Shown piece by piece: positions 41,829 to 50,213 of a stretch of DNA of 64,000 nucleotides. The first letter of the stretch is position 1. The number at the start of each line of letters is the position of its first letter. The notes beneath the pieces are model-generated. The model was not told where the DNA came from. It saw only the letters and a program-made list of their open reading frames with translations, and did not search any database. Origin of the DNA: Streptomyces sp. MA5143a (GTDB lineage: Bacteria > Actinomycetota > Actinomycetes > Streptomycetales > Streptomycetaceae); assembly GCF_900290235.1 (NCBI RefSeq), contig NZ_OLMK01000088.1, positions 62,001-126,000 on the forward strand, in the 5' to 3' direction. A program made the translations under genes and the position numbers.

Positions 41829-43262
41829 GTGCCGGTCGCCGAGCCCTCCGCGCTCGAAGCCGTGCCGCACGCGGAGCCCTCCGCGGACAAGGCCGGGCCG
41901 GACGTGGTGCCCGAGGCCGCGCCCCGTTCTGTTCGCGGTGCCGCCGGGCGTACGCGCGGGCGGCGCGACCTCGCCGTGTTCTGGTGCGTCAACGCCGTCG
42001 ACGGGCTGGGCAGTCAGGCGTCGGGGCTGGTGTTCCCTCTGCTGCTCCTGGATCTCGGGCACGGGCCCGCAGTGGTCGGCGTGTTCGCGAGCGCCGCCGC
42101 CCTCGCCGGAGTGGCGCTCGGCCCGCTGGTCGCCCTGCCGGTGGACCGGGGACACCGGCGCCGCATCATGACCGGAGCGGCCGTGCTCGCGGCGGTGGCG
42201 ATGGCCGGGCTGGCCCTGGCGTGTCTGCGGCACCCGCCGTTGTGGGTCCTGCTGGTCCTGGCGTTCACGGAGCGTCTGTGCGCGACGGCGTACGAGACGG
42301 CCTCGCGCGGCGCCCTGGCCCTGCTGGCGCCACCGGACGACATGCCGCGCGCCATGGCGAACCTCCAGGCGGGCGACCAGGCCGCGCTGGTGGCCGGACC
42401 GGCGTTGGGCGGTGTCCTGTTCGGAGTCGGTCGCTCCCTTCCGTTCGTGGTGGACGCGGTCTCGTACGCGGCGGCGGCGGTCGGAGTGCTCGCCATCCGT
42501 ACGCCTCTGAACGCGCCGGACGCCGAGACGGCGCCGATGGCGAGGGACGACGGCGGGACGGCCGTGGCGGGCGCGCCCGCCGACGGCACCGGGTCGCGGC
42601 GGTCGGCGTACTCCGGGACCCTGCGGGCCGGGCTGACGGTGGTGATGCGCTCGCCCGTGTTGCGGCTGGTGCTGTGGTGGACGTCCGTCGCGAGCGGCGG
42701 ACTGACCCTGCTGTTCTACACGGCGGTGCTGGTGCTGGGCCCGGCCGCGGGCGGTGCCGCGACGGGCGGGGTGCTGGCGGTGTCCGGCGCGGCCGGTCTC
42801 GTCGGCTCGCTGCTGGCGGCTCGTGTGGTGCGGCGGCTCGGGGCCCGGCGCTCGCTCACGTCGGCCACCTGGCTGCTGCTGCCCCCGTGTGTCGCGCTGA
42901 GCGTGGCCGGCGGGCCGTGGCTGTGGGGGGTGTGCTTCGGCGTCATCTGCCTGGTGCTGCCCGTGGTCACCGTGGTGCTGGGCACGGCGGCCGTCCTCGC
43001 CATACCGCACGGGTTGCAGTCGCGGACCGGGGCCGTGTTCGGGGCGGCCACCGCGGTGACGGCCGCCGGAGCGCCCGCCGTCGCTGCCGTCCTGGTGAGC
43101 TGGGGCGGCTCGCGACTCCCCGCCGCGGCCTGCGCCGTGGTCCTGGCGCTGCTCGCGGTCCGTACCCAGCGGATGGCGCCGGCGGTGCTGCGTTCCCTCA
43201 AGTCCTCGGGTGCGGGCGGGGCTTGCGCCCCGGCGGGCCCGCCTTCGGAGCGTGGCGTATGA
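41829..43262 (+). CDS. MFS transporter, first gene of RiPP locus
   Basis: 477 residues, about 12 helices (VFWCVNAVDGLGSQASGLVF, ALAGVALGPLVALPVDRGHR, GGVLAVSGAAGLVGSLLAAR). MFS exporters of the enterobactin-exporter type often serve peptide and siderophore clusters; here export of the matured peptide or self-resistance is inferred. The start is uncertain: GTG 41829 has no SD, while a good AAGGGGGG-GAAGGA signal stands before an in-frame ATC at 41784, adding 15 residues. The stop overlaps the next ATG (ATGA), so the two genes are translationally coupled. Confidence 0.82.
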   Translation: MPVAEPSALEAVPHAEPSADKAGPDVVPEAAPRSVRGAAGRTRGRRDLAVFWCVNAVDGLGSQASGLVFPLLLLDLGHGPAVVGVFASAAALAGVALGPLVALPVDRGHRRRIMTGAAVLAAVAMAGLALACLRHPPLWVLLVLAFTERLCATAYETASRGALALLAPPDDMPRAMANLQAGDQAALVAGPALGGVLFGVGRSLPFVVDAVSYAAAAVGVLAIRTPLNAPDAETAPMARDDGGTAVAGAPADGTGSRRSAYSGTLRAGLTVVMRSPVLRLVLWWTSVASGGLTLLFYTAVLVLGPAAGGAATGGVLAVSGAAGLVGSLLAARVVRRLGARRSLTSATWLLLPPCVALSVAGGPWLWGVCFGVICLVLPVVTVVLGTAAVLAIPHGLQSRTGAVFGAATAVTAAGAPAVAAVLVSWGGSRLPAAACAVVLALLAVRTQRMAPAVLRSLKSSGAGGACAPAGPPSERGV

Positions 43263-45088
43263 CCAGCCCCTACCAGGTGTTCGTGACCGCGCTGCCCGAC
43301 GTGTGCCCCACCGCCCCGCACCGCATGGTGTTCACCGCCGACGCCGACGGGCGCTGCGAGGTGTTCACCTGGGACGGCGCCGCCGGGCGGGCCCGGCAGG
43401 TCACCGACAGCCCGGGCGGCACGTTCCACCGGGCGATCGACGCCGACGGCCAGGTGTGGTGGTTCGAGGAGGACCCGGCGGGGCGGGGCCGCTGGTGGTT
43501 CCAGCACTTCGACGGCGGTCCCCGGCTGCCGGGGCTGCCCGGCGCACCGCTCGGACAGCCGCGCGGGCTGGCCGTGACCGCGGACGGGGTGACAGCGGCG
43601 GCCTTCCGGCAGGGGCGGGAGACCGCGGTGCTCGTCGGCCGCCGGGGCCGTGTTCCCCGGGAAGTGGTGCGCACAGGCCGGGCCTGCCGGCTGGGTGGGA
43701 TCAGCGCGGACGGCGCCCTGATCGCGCTGGCGTCGTCGGCCGACGACACCGACGCGGTCACGGTCCTCACGCGCGCCGGGCGGCTCGTCGCCGAGCTGCC
43801 CGGCGCGGGCCGTCCGGGCGGCCGGCTGTGGTGCCAGGGCTTCTCCCCCCGCCCCGGGCACACCGAACTCCTGCTCGTGCGCGACCTCGGCGACCGCTAC
43901 GCCCCCGCCACCTGGGCGCCGGACAGCGGACTGCGCACCCACTCGTGGTGCACCTTCGACACGGAGATCACCGCCCGCTGGTGTCCCGAGTCGCGGACGG
44001 TGCTGGTGCGGCAGGACCGGCACGGCCGCTCGCTGCTGCACCGCGTCGATCTGGACGCCCGGCGGCGGACCGTCGTACCGACGCCCGTGGGCAGCCTGCT
44101 GGACGCGGCGCCCCGGCCCGGTGGGGCCGTCGACTGTCTGTGGACCGACACCGCGCACCCACCGGTCCTGCGCAGGACACCCGGGACGGCGCACCCGTCG
44201 TCGCCCGCCGACGCCGCGCCGCTCCTGCTGCCGCCCTCGGGCCCGTCGACCGTGGTGCCCGGTCGCCACACCGACCGGTGGACTGCCGTCGGTCCAGGCC
44301 GCGTGCACAGTCTGCTGAGTCTTCCGCGGGCGGAGGGCGAGACACCGCCCCCGGCCGTGTTCCTCGTCCACGGTGGTCCCGCCGACCACGACCGGGACGC
44401 CTACGACGCGACCGTGCACTCGCTGGTTGCCTCGGGGTACGCGGTGGTCCGCGTCAACTACCGCGGCTCCACCGGCTACGGGCCCCACTGGCGGCGGGAC
44501 TTCACCGCCGGGGTCGGCCACACCCAGGTGGAGGACCTGACCGCCGTCCGCGCCGACCTCGTCTCCGCCGGCCTGATCGCCGGGGACGCGTGCGCGCTGT
44601 GGGGGGTGTCGTGGGGCGCGTACCTCGTGCTGCTCGCCCTCGGTACGCGTCCCGGGCTGTGGCGGGCGGGCGTCGCCGTCAAACCGGTCGCCGACTGGGT
44701 CGCGGCGCACCGGGCCACCACACCGGCGTTGCGCGCTCTGGACGTCAAGCTGTTCGGGGGCGGCCCGGACGAGGTTCCCGAACGGTACGCGGCCAGCTCC
44801 CCGATCACGTACGCGGCGAAGGTCTCGGCGCCCCTGCTCGTGGTCGGCGCCACCCACGACGACAAGTGTCCGCCGGGCCAGATCCGCGCCTACCTCGACG
44901 CCCTGGCCGCCGCGGGCGTCCCCCATGACGCCCTGTGGCTCGACACCGGGCACGACGGCTACGACGGCGCCGCGCACGTCGCCGTCCTGCGGCGTGCCCT
45001 GCTTTTCCTGCGCGACCGGCTTCCCGACCCGGCGCACCGCGCCATCGGACGTCCCCCCGCACCGACGGGGGGACTCCGGTCCCGCTGA
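43259..45088 (+). CDS. S9-family prolyl oligopeptidase-like peptidase
   Basis: 609 residues from ATG 43259. N-terminal beta-propeller (HRMVFTADADGRCEVFTWDG and similar strands) and C-terminal alpha/beta hydrolase: VNYRGSTGYGPHWRR, Ser451 in GVSWGAYLVLLAL, acidic Asp534/535 in GATHDDKCPPGQ, His565 in DTGHDGYD. No signal peptide, so cytoplasmic. S9 enzymes cut short peptides, the propeller gating access. Being coupled to the exporter and just before the precursor gene, it is the likely leader-removing or trimming protease (inference). Confidence 0.88.
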   Translation: MTSPYQVFVTALPDVCPTAPHRMVFTADADGRCEVFTWDGAAGRARQVTDSPGGTFHRAIDADGQVWWFEEDPAGRGRWWFQHFDGGPRLPGLPGAPLGQPRGLAVTADGVTAAAFRQGRETAVLVGRRGRVPREVVRTGRACRLGGISADGALIALASSADDTDAVTVLTRAGRLVAELPGAGRPGGRLWCQGFSPRPGHTELLLVRDLGDRYAPATWAPDSGLRTHSWCTFDTEITARWCPESRTVLVRQDRHGRSLLHRVDLDARRRTVVPTPVGSLLDAAPRPGGAVDCLWTDTAHPPVLRRTPGTAHPSSPADAAPLLLPPSGPSTVVPGRHTDRWTAVGPGRVHSLLSLPRAEGETPPPAVFLVHGGPADHDRDAYDATVHSLVASGYAVVRVNYRGSTGYGPHWRRDFTAGVGHTQVEDLTAVRADLVSAGLIAGDACALWGVSWGAYLVLLALGTRPGLWRAGVAVKPVADWVAAHRATTPALRALDVKLFGGGPDEVPERYAASSPITYAAKVSAPLLVVGATHDDKCPPGQIRAYLDALAAAGVPHDALWLDTGHDGYDGAAHVAVLRRALLFLRDRLPDPAHRAIGRPPAPTGGLRSR

Positions 45089-45141
45089 GCCACCAGCGGG
45101 ACCGGACGCACAGCACCGCTTCACAACACCGAGGAGGAACC

Positions 45142-45264
45142 GTGCAGAAGGACATCATCCACAACGACCCGCTCGCGGGCGACGAGGAGAACCGCAAGCC
45201 GGGCATCGGCATCACCATCACCATCCCGTTCCGCAACGCGGACGAGGGCGGCGACGAGGAGTGA
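45142..45264 (+). CDS. RiPP precursor peptide, 40 residues
   Basis: GTG 45142 follows a strong GAGGAGGAA site at the right distance. Sequence in parts: VQKDIIHNDPLAGDEENRKP, then GIGITITIPFRN, then ADEGGDEE. The first half looks like a hydrophilic leader; GIGITITIPF is a short beta-branched, hydrophobic segment unlike a normal protein and is the probable modified core, with the acidic tail as follower. It sits between an S9 peptidase and a radical SAM RiPP-maturation enzyme and is followed by a terminator, a common way to make more precursor than enzyme. Confidence 0.82.
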   Translation: MQKDIIHNDPLAGDEENRKPGIGITITIPFRNADEGGDEE

Positions 45265-45270
45265 TCCTCG

Positions 45271-45304
45271 CCCGGCCGGCCCCGAGAACAAGGGGCCGGC
45301 CGGG
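45271..45304 (+). terminator. Stoichiometry-setting terminator after the precursor gene
   Basis: Thirteen-base perfect arms CCCGGCCGGCCCC / GGGGCCGGCCGGG, loop 8, six bases after the precursor stop and 52 before the radical SAM gene; partial termination is expected. Confidence 0.8.
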
Positions 45305-45355
45305 TCTGCCCCACCGGCCCTTCTCCTGCCCCCGTCGTCCCCCGAGGAGCCGACT

Positions 45356-47323
45356 GTGCGTGTCCTCCTGCTCAACATGCCCTGGTCCCCCATCGACCTG
45401 CCGTCCCTGGCCCTGGGCATCCTCAAGCGCAGTGTCGACGAGCGCGTTCCGGGCGCGACGTGCGAGGTGCTGCACGCCAACCTGGAGTTCACCGACTGGA
45501 TCACCGAGCGCACGGAGTTCTCCGCCGAGGACTACGAGTACTTCGCGCTGTCCTCGTACTTCCTCGGCTGCGGCGACTGGGTGTTCTCCAGCGCCCTGTA
45601 CGACGACCCGGCGTGGAAGACGGCCGAGTTCACCGAGGTGATGACCGGCAAGCTGCGCGCTTCCCGGATGCGTATGAGCAAGCAACTGCACGAGACCGTG
45701 CCGGAGTTCGTGGAGGAGATCGCCCGCCGGGTGGTCGACCTCGCGCCCGACGTCGTGGGCCTCACCTCCACCTTCCAGCAGAACACGGCGGCCCTGGCCG
45801 CGGCCCGGCACATCAAACGCCTGGCCCCCGGCATCGTCACGGTCATGGGTGGCGCCAACTGCGACGCCGAACAGGGCGCCGCCGTGCACCGCAACTTCCC
45901 CTTCGTCGACTTCGTGGTGCGCGGCGAGGGCGAGGAGGCGTTCCCCCGGCTGCTCCAGGCCCTTCAGCAGGCGCCGGACGCCCCCTCCGGGGCGGTCGCG
46001 GACATCCCGGGGCTGTGCCACCGCGCCGACGGAGCCTCCGTCGCCAACCCGATGCCGACCGGGCCCATGCCTCCCTCGGCGATCCTTCCCCCCGACTACA
46101 GCGGCTACTTCGAACGCCTCGCCGCGTCCGTCGCCCGCAACTGGGTGGAGCCGAAGCTGGTGGTGGAGGGGGCCCGGGGCTGCTGGTGGGGCGAGAAGCA
46201 CCACTGCACGTTCTGCGGTCTGAACGGCTCGTTCATGCAGTTCCGCAGCAAGAGCCCGGACACCTTCTACCAGGAGATCATGGATCTGGCGGAGCGCCAC
46301 CGGGTCCTCGACATGTACGTCGTCGACAACATCCTGGACATGCGGTACCTGTCCACCGTGCTGCCCCGGATCATCGACAGCGGCTACGACCTGCGCATGC
46401 ACATCGAGATCAAGGCCAACATGCGCCGCCCGCAGCTCCAGGTCCTCGCCGACGCCGGGCTCATCTACGTCCAGCCCGGCATCGAGAGTCTCAACAGCCG
46501 GGTCCTCGACCTCATGGACAAGGGCGTCAGCGGCTGCCAGAACGTACGGATGCTCCGGGACGCGGCCGAGACGGGACTGTCCGTCTCCTGGAACTACCTG
46601 CACGGCTTCCCGGGCGAGACCGCGGAGGACTACGAGCCGGTGATCCGGCAGCTGCCCGCGCTCGAACACCTCAACCCGCCGGTCGACCTGTCCGCCCGGA
46701 TCGCGATCGAACGGTTCAGCCCCTACTTCAACCGGCCCGAACTCGGCTTCACCGGTCTGCGCCCGGAGGAGCACTACCTGTTCACCTACGACCTGCCCGA
46801 AGAGGAACTGCACGATCTGGCCTATGTCTTCCAGGCGCCCGAGCGCGGCATCGGCTCGGCCACCGTGAACCGGCTCAACGACGCCATCGGCGCGTGGAAG
46901 AAGCACCACACCGACGCCCGGCTCACCCACACCGATCTGGGCGACGAGATCGTCCTCGTCAGCCGGCGGCACTCCTTCGACTGGCGGACCCTGCGGCTGA
47001 CCGACCCGTTCGCCGTCGCCACCTTCCGCCTCCTGGACCAGCCGCACTCCCCCAAGGCCCTGCACCGCAAGCTCGCCGCCGACCCGGCGTTCGGCGACCG
47101 CACCGAGCGGGACGTGCGGGACCTGCTGGCGGAGTGGACCGCGAGGGGCGTGGCCTTCACCGACGCGGGCCAGTACGTCCATGTCGCGCCCGCCTCGGTC
47201 AACCAGGACCTGCTGCGCCTCGACTACATGCGCCACGTGCACACCAGGGCGGCCGCCGAACCCGACGAGGAGCTCACCACCACGGCTTCCGCCGCCCCGG
47301 CCCCGGCACCCGCGCTGCCCTGA
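45356..47323 (+). CDS. B12-type radical SAM RiPP maturation enzyme (putative C-methyltransferase)
   Basis: 655 residues from GTG 45356 behind GAGGAG. Residues about 1-215 form a cobalamin-binding-type Rossmann domain (MRVLLLNMPWSPIDLPSLAL, TVMGGANCDAEQG, VVRGEGEEAFPRLL). The cluster motif is Cys276-x7-Cys284-x2-Cys287 in GARGCWWGEKHHCTFCGLNG, the form typical of the RiPP maturation radical SAM protein 1 group, followed by the barrel (YVQPGIESLNSRVLDLMDKG). The C-terminal 150 residues look like a winged-helix or peptide-handling domain. Expected to install C-methyl (or other radical) changes on the precursor. Confidence 0.9.
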   Translation: MRVLLLNMPWSPIDLPSLALGILKRSVDERVPGATCEVLHANLEFTDWITERTEFSAEDYEYFALSSYFLGCGDWVFSSALYDDPAWKTAEFTEVMTGKLRASRMRMSKQLHETVPEFVEEIARRVVDLAPDVVGLTSTFQQNTAALAAARHIKRLAPGIVTVMGGANCDAEQGAAVHRNFPFVDFVVRGEGEEAFPRLLQALQQAPDAPSGAVADIPGLCHRADGASVANPMPTGPMPPSAILPPDYSGYFERLAASVARNWVEPKLVVEGARGCWWGEKHHCTFCGLNGSFMQFRSKSPDTFYQEIMDLAERHRVLDMYVVDNILDMRYLSTVLPRIIDSGYDLRMHIEIKANMRRPQLQVLADAGLIYVQPGIESLNSRVLDLMDKGVSGCQNVRMLRDAAETGLSVSWNYLHGFPGETAEDYEPVIRQLPALEHLNPPVDLSARIAIERFSPYFNRPELGFTGLRPEEHYLFTYDLPEEELHDLAYVFQAPERGIGSATVNRLNDAIGAWKKHHTDARLTHTDLGDEIVLVSRRHSFDWRTLRLTDPFAVATFRLLDQPHSPKALHRKLAADPAFGDRTERDVRDLLAEWTARGVAFTDAGQYVHVAPASVNQDLLRLDYMRHVHTRAAAEPDEELTTTASAAPAPAPALP

Positions 47324-47381
47324 CCACCGCGCCCCACCCGTCCCTCCCCTCATCGGCCACGCACACCGACAAGGACCGAGC

Positions 47382-48059
47382 ATGCCCGCAAGCGCACCGA
47401 CACCGACATCGCCACCGGCCCCGACCGTGCACGCATGGCGGGACCACGACACCCAGGCCCGTTCGCTGCCGGGCATGTCCCTGGGGCGAGTCGCTCTCGC
47501 GGCCACTGCCGACGACGCCGCGCACCTGTGGTCCCTCGGCGCGCGGCTCGTCGAACTCGACGCCCCCGTGGACCTGTCCGCGCCCGGACCGGACGCCGCA
47601 CGCGCCGCGATCGACCGGCTGAGCCTCGTCCGCGACCTGACGGCCCGTGCCGTCCAGGTCGACTGGGATCTGGTGCTCCCCCAGGACCAGGCGGACCACC
47701 TGTGGAAGGTCCTCTCCCACCTACAGCCGCCCCGCACGCTCACCGGGCCCACCGACAGCGACAGCGCGCTGCACGCCTGGCGGACCCGCCACTACCTCTG
47801 CAAGCTGGTGTGGCGTCAGGGACCGGGCTTTCTGCAGATCCGCGACCGGCGCTGGGGGGACCTGCGGCGGTTCACCGCCGACGAGCCGCGCTACGCGGAG
47901 GCCGTGAGCGGGCTCGACCGGGGTCTGCGCCACGCGGACGTCCCCGCGGACATCCTGGACGAGTTCGCCTCCGAGCACCTCGTGCTGCGGGTCGACGACT
48001 TCGTGTGGTGGCTTCCGTACCGGGTCTCGCGCTGGCTCCAGGAGGCGATGGCCGTATGA
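47382..48059 (+). CDS. DUF5825-type RiPP-cluster protein
   Basis: 225 residues from ATG 47382 (AAGGA upstream). No catalytic motif; soluble, with VHAWRDHDTQARSLPGMSLG, a LWSLGARLVELDAPVDLSAP segment and QGPGFLQIRDRRWGDLRRF near the end. I associate it with the DUF5825 family, found beside this radical SAM group in actinobacteria. Likely a partner or peptide-recognition protein. Its stop overlaps the next gene (ATGA). Confidence 0.7.
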   Translation: MPASAPTPTSPPAPTVHAWRDHDTQARSLPGMSLGRVALAATADDAAHLWSLGARLVELDAPVDLSAPGPDAARAAIDRLSLVRDLTARAVQVDWDLVLPQDQADHLWKVLSHLQPPRTLTGPTDSDSALHAWRTRHYLCKLVWRQGPGFLQIRDRRWGDLRRFTADEPRYAEAVSGLDRGLRHADVPADILDEFASEHLVLRVDDFVWWLPYRVSRWLQEAMAV

Positions 48060-48553
48060 GGGCGGTGATGGGGTCGGTGGAGGCGCGTCGTCGCCGTGGC
48101 ACCAGGGCGGCGGCGTTGTGGGTGACCGTGGTCGTCACGGCGGCCGTGCTGGCGCCGAGCGCGTCCGCGGCCGGCGGTCCGTCGTCGCCGAGCACGCACT
48201 TCGGCGTGGCCGCGGGCGCACTGAGCGATCCGACGCCCGAGGAGCAGGAACGCCTCCGGGAGGTGGCCGGGGCGATCTGGACGCCGGAACTGGCGGCCGG
48301 CTGGAACATGAACACCGACGTGGCGGACATCCTGTCCACGGCCACCGGAGAGATCCTGCGATGCTCCGAGGCGTTCGCCCTGGTGCCCCGCCCGCCGGGG
48401 TTCGTGCCCGGGATCGGATACCTCCTCGGCTACTGGCAGAACATCCGCGACTACTTCCGGGCGGTCAGGACCAGCCGCACGTACCGTGCCTGCGTCGTCA
48501 CCGCCGCCGCCAACTACCGCACGCCCATCGAGCTGGCCTCCATGGGCATCTGA
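48056..48553 (+). CDS. Secreted small protein at the end of the RiPP operon
   Basis: 165 residues. Signal peptide AALWVTVVVTAAVLAPSASA, then a 120-residue domain (WTPELAAGWNMNTDVADILS, PGFVPGIGYLLGYWQNIRDY) with two cysteines (ILRCSEAF and YRACVV). Family not recognised. Translational coupling to the DUF5825-type gene argues for a role with the peptide outside the cell, such as immunity or carrier. Confidence 0.72.
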   Translation: MRAVMGSVEARRRRGTRAAALWVTVVVTAAVLAPSASAAGGPSSPSTHFGVAAGALSDPTPEEQERLREVAGAIWTPELAAGWNMNTDVADILSTATGEILRCSEAFALVPRPPGFVPGIGYLLGYWQNIRDYFRAVRTSRTYRACVVTAAANYRTPIELASMGI

Positions 48554-48580
48554 CCCGCGGTCTCGCGCCACGTCTCCCGG

Positions 48581-48718
48581 TCATCCGGCGGCCCCGGACT
48601 CCTCACGCCCGTCCGGGGGCGCCTCCGACGGTGTTCCGTAGTGAGCGGCGATCGCGGCGGCACGGTCGCGGAGCGAGTCGCGCAACCACTGCGGTCGGTT
48701 CGTCGGCCTGATCGCCAT
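48581..48718 (-). CDS. Possible 45-residue protein or gene fragment
   Basis: Reads MAIRPTNRPQWLRDSLRDRA then AAIAAHYGTPSEAPPDG. Helical and charged, with protein-like codons but a poor RBS. It may be the tail of a lost DNA-binding or antitoxin-like gene. Confidence 0.3.
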   Translation of the reverse strand: MAIRPTNRPQWLRDSLRDRAAAIAAHYGTPSEAPPDGREESGAAG

Positions 48719-48744
48719 GGGGGTTCCGCCGACAGCACCCGCCT

Positions 48745-48873
48745 CTGATCACCGGTGATCTGGCGCTGACGGCCTGCACGCCGGCCGACGGTGAGATCAC
48801 CGTGGAGATCGCCCGTCGTCAGCCCGACGGGTCGTGGCTGTGGGTGGCCGACCAGCCCGCGATCACCTCCTGA
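48745..48873 (+). pseudogene. C-terminal fragment of a SnoaL-like/DUF4440 gene
   Basis: LITGDLALTACTPADGEITV then EIARRQPDGSWLWVADQPAI matches the final strands of SgcJ/EcaC-type NTF2-fold proteins (the EV-RRQPDG-W---D-P ending). The N-terminal two thirds are missing and there is no start. It overlaps the C-terminal extension of the convergent LacI gene. Confidence 0.6.
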
Positions 48874-49973
48874 CCGTGTCCCGGCGAAGGGTGCCGCGCG
48901 GGGAACGCGGTCGCTCCGGGCCGTTCCCTTCGCCGGGCGGTCGGCGGTGGCTTGCGGGTGGAGCGGCGGGGGATCAGGACCGGCTGGACGATCCGGTTGC
49001 GGTTCACCCCGCCGCGGGCGTTGATGAGGGAGATCAGCAGGTCGACCGCTTCGACGCCCACCCGGTCCGGGCACAGGCTGAGCGCGGTGATCGACGGGTT
49101 CGTCGTGGCGTAGTCCGGGTCCTCGCTGACACAGGCCACCAGCAGGTCCCGGGGCACCCGCAGGCCACGGTGCCGGGCGGCGGCGAGGATGTTGTGGCCG
49201 GAGTCGGAGTAGACGCCGACGACCGCGTCGGGGCGGGGATCACGGTCGAGGAGTCGGCCGACCGCCTCCCGTTCGGACGTGAAGTAGTCGGGCAGCACGG
49301 CGTACTCCTCGACGAGGGCGGGCATGTCGTGCTCGGCGCACCAGGAGGTGTAGGCCCGTCCGATCAGTTGGGAGTACGCGTCGTCGTGCAGCGGCTGGGA
49401 GAGGGCGATGCGCCGGGCGCCGGACTCGGCGAGATGGCCGAGCAGGAGGCTCATGGCCGCGTCGTGGTCGGTGTCCACCCAGGCGTCGTTCCAGTGCGGA
49501 AGGAGCGGCCGGCCGTCGGTGACCATCGGGACGCCGCGCTCCCGCAGCAGGGAACGCACCGGGTCGTCGGCGCGGGGGTCGACGTGGATGACGCCGTCCA
49601 TCGGCATGTTGAGCCACATCCACGGCGACAGGGAGTTCGGCATCACCATGAGCATGTAGCCGCGCTCGTGGGCCGCCGCCATCGCGCTCAGCGTCAACTG
49701 CGCGTAGTAGGGGATCTCGGTGTACGAGACGGGCAGGTCTCCGTAGGCCGTGGTGGTCAGGCCGAGCACTCCCGTGCTGCCGCGGGCCACGGCGCGGGCC
49801 GTGCTGGCCTGGGCGTGGCCGAGTTCGCGTGCCGCGGTGAGCACTCGCTGCCTGGTCGCCTCCGACAGCCGTCCGGTGCCGTTCAGGGCGTTGGACACCG
49901 TGGCCGTGGACACCCCGGCCCGTTCGGCCACGGCACCGAGTGTGGGCCGCTGCCAGACCCGCGGGATCGTCAT
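48819..49973 (-). CDS. LacI-family transcriptional regulator
   Basis: 384 residues from ATG 49973. HTH TLGAVAERAGVSTATVSNAL with hinge TRAVARGSTGVLGLTTTAYG, then a periplasmic-binding-like effector domain ending INARGGVNRNRIVQPVLIPR. The last 45 residues (Arg/Pro-rich) exceed the family end and run into the DUF4440 remnant, which suggests the original stop was lost. An upstream palindrome (50002-50021) points to autoregulation. No sugar genes adjacent; the carbohydrate genes are over 20 kb away. Confidence 0.9.
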   Translation of the reverse strand: MTIPRVWQRPTLGAVAERAGVSTATVSNALNGTGRLSEATRQRVLTAARELGHAQASTARAVARGSTGVLGLTTTAYGDLPVSYTEIPYYAQLTLSAMAAAHERGYMLMVMPNSLSPWMWLNMPMDGVIHVDPRADDPVRSLLRERGVPMVTDGRPLLPHWNDAWVDTDHDAAMSLLLGHLAESGARRIALSQPLHDDAYSQLIGRAYTSWCAEHDMPALVEEYAVLPDYFTSEREAVGRLLDRDPRPDAVVGVYSDSGHNILAAARHRGLRVPRDLLVACVSEDPDYATTNPSITALSLCPDRVGVEAVDLLISLINARGGVNRNRIVQPVLIPRRSTRKPPPTARRRERPGATAFPARHPSPGHGQEVIAGWSATHSHDPSG

Positions 49974-50001
49974 CTCTTACCTCAACAGCCCTGCACGGCT
50001 T

Positions 50002-50021
50002 GTGGTTAAGACATTAATCAC
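50002..50021. promoter_or_regulatory. LacI operator candidate GTGGTTAA-N4-TTAATCAC
   Basis: Seven of eight arm pairs match; AT-rich core 28 bases upstream of the LacI start. Confidence 0.6.
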
Positions 50022-50213
50022 TCAGCGTACCGGCGACGGCGGCAGGGTCGGCCGCCGGGTGAGCCGGGGGCGCGTACCGGCCACGTAAAGCTTTCAATTA
50101 CGTCAAGTACCGGATTGTGCCGGGATCACGGCTGTATCAGGTTAGGACGCTCGGGGCTCCGCGTTTCGCCGGGTGCCGGGTACGAGTACCTCACATGAGC
50201 AAAAGGGGAAGCG

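Noticed and set aside
41636..43258. 541-residue N-terminal extension of the S9 peptidase frame
   Set aside because: The part before 43259 is a Gly/Arg/Ala-rich shadow of the MFS gene, and ATG 43259 overlaps the MFS stop in the usual ATGA way.
48819..50021. LacI gene as regulator of the arabinan enzymes
   Set aside because: Its own palindrome (GTGGTTAA/TTAATCAC) shares nothing with GTTCG-N6-CGAAC; distance is over 30 kb. Kept only as a remote possibility.
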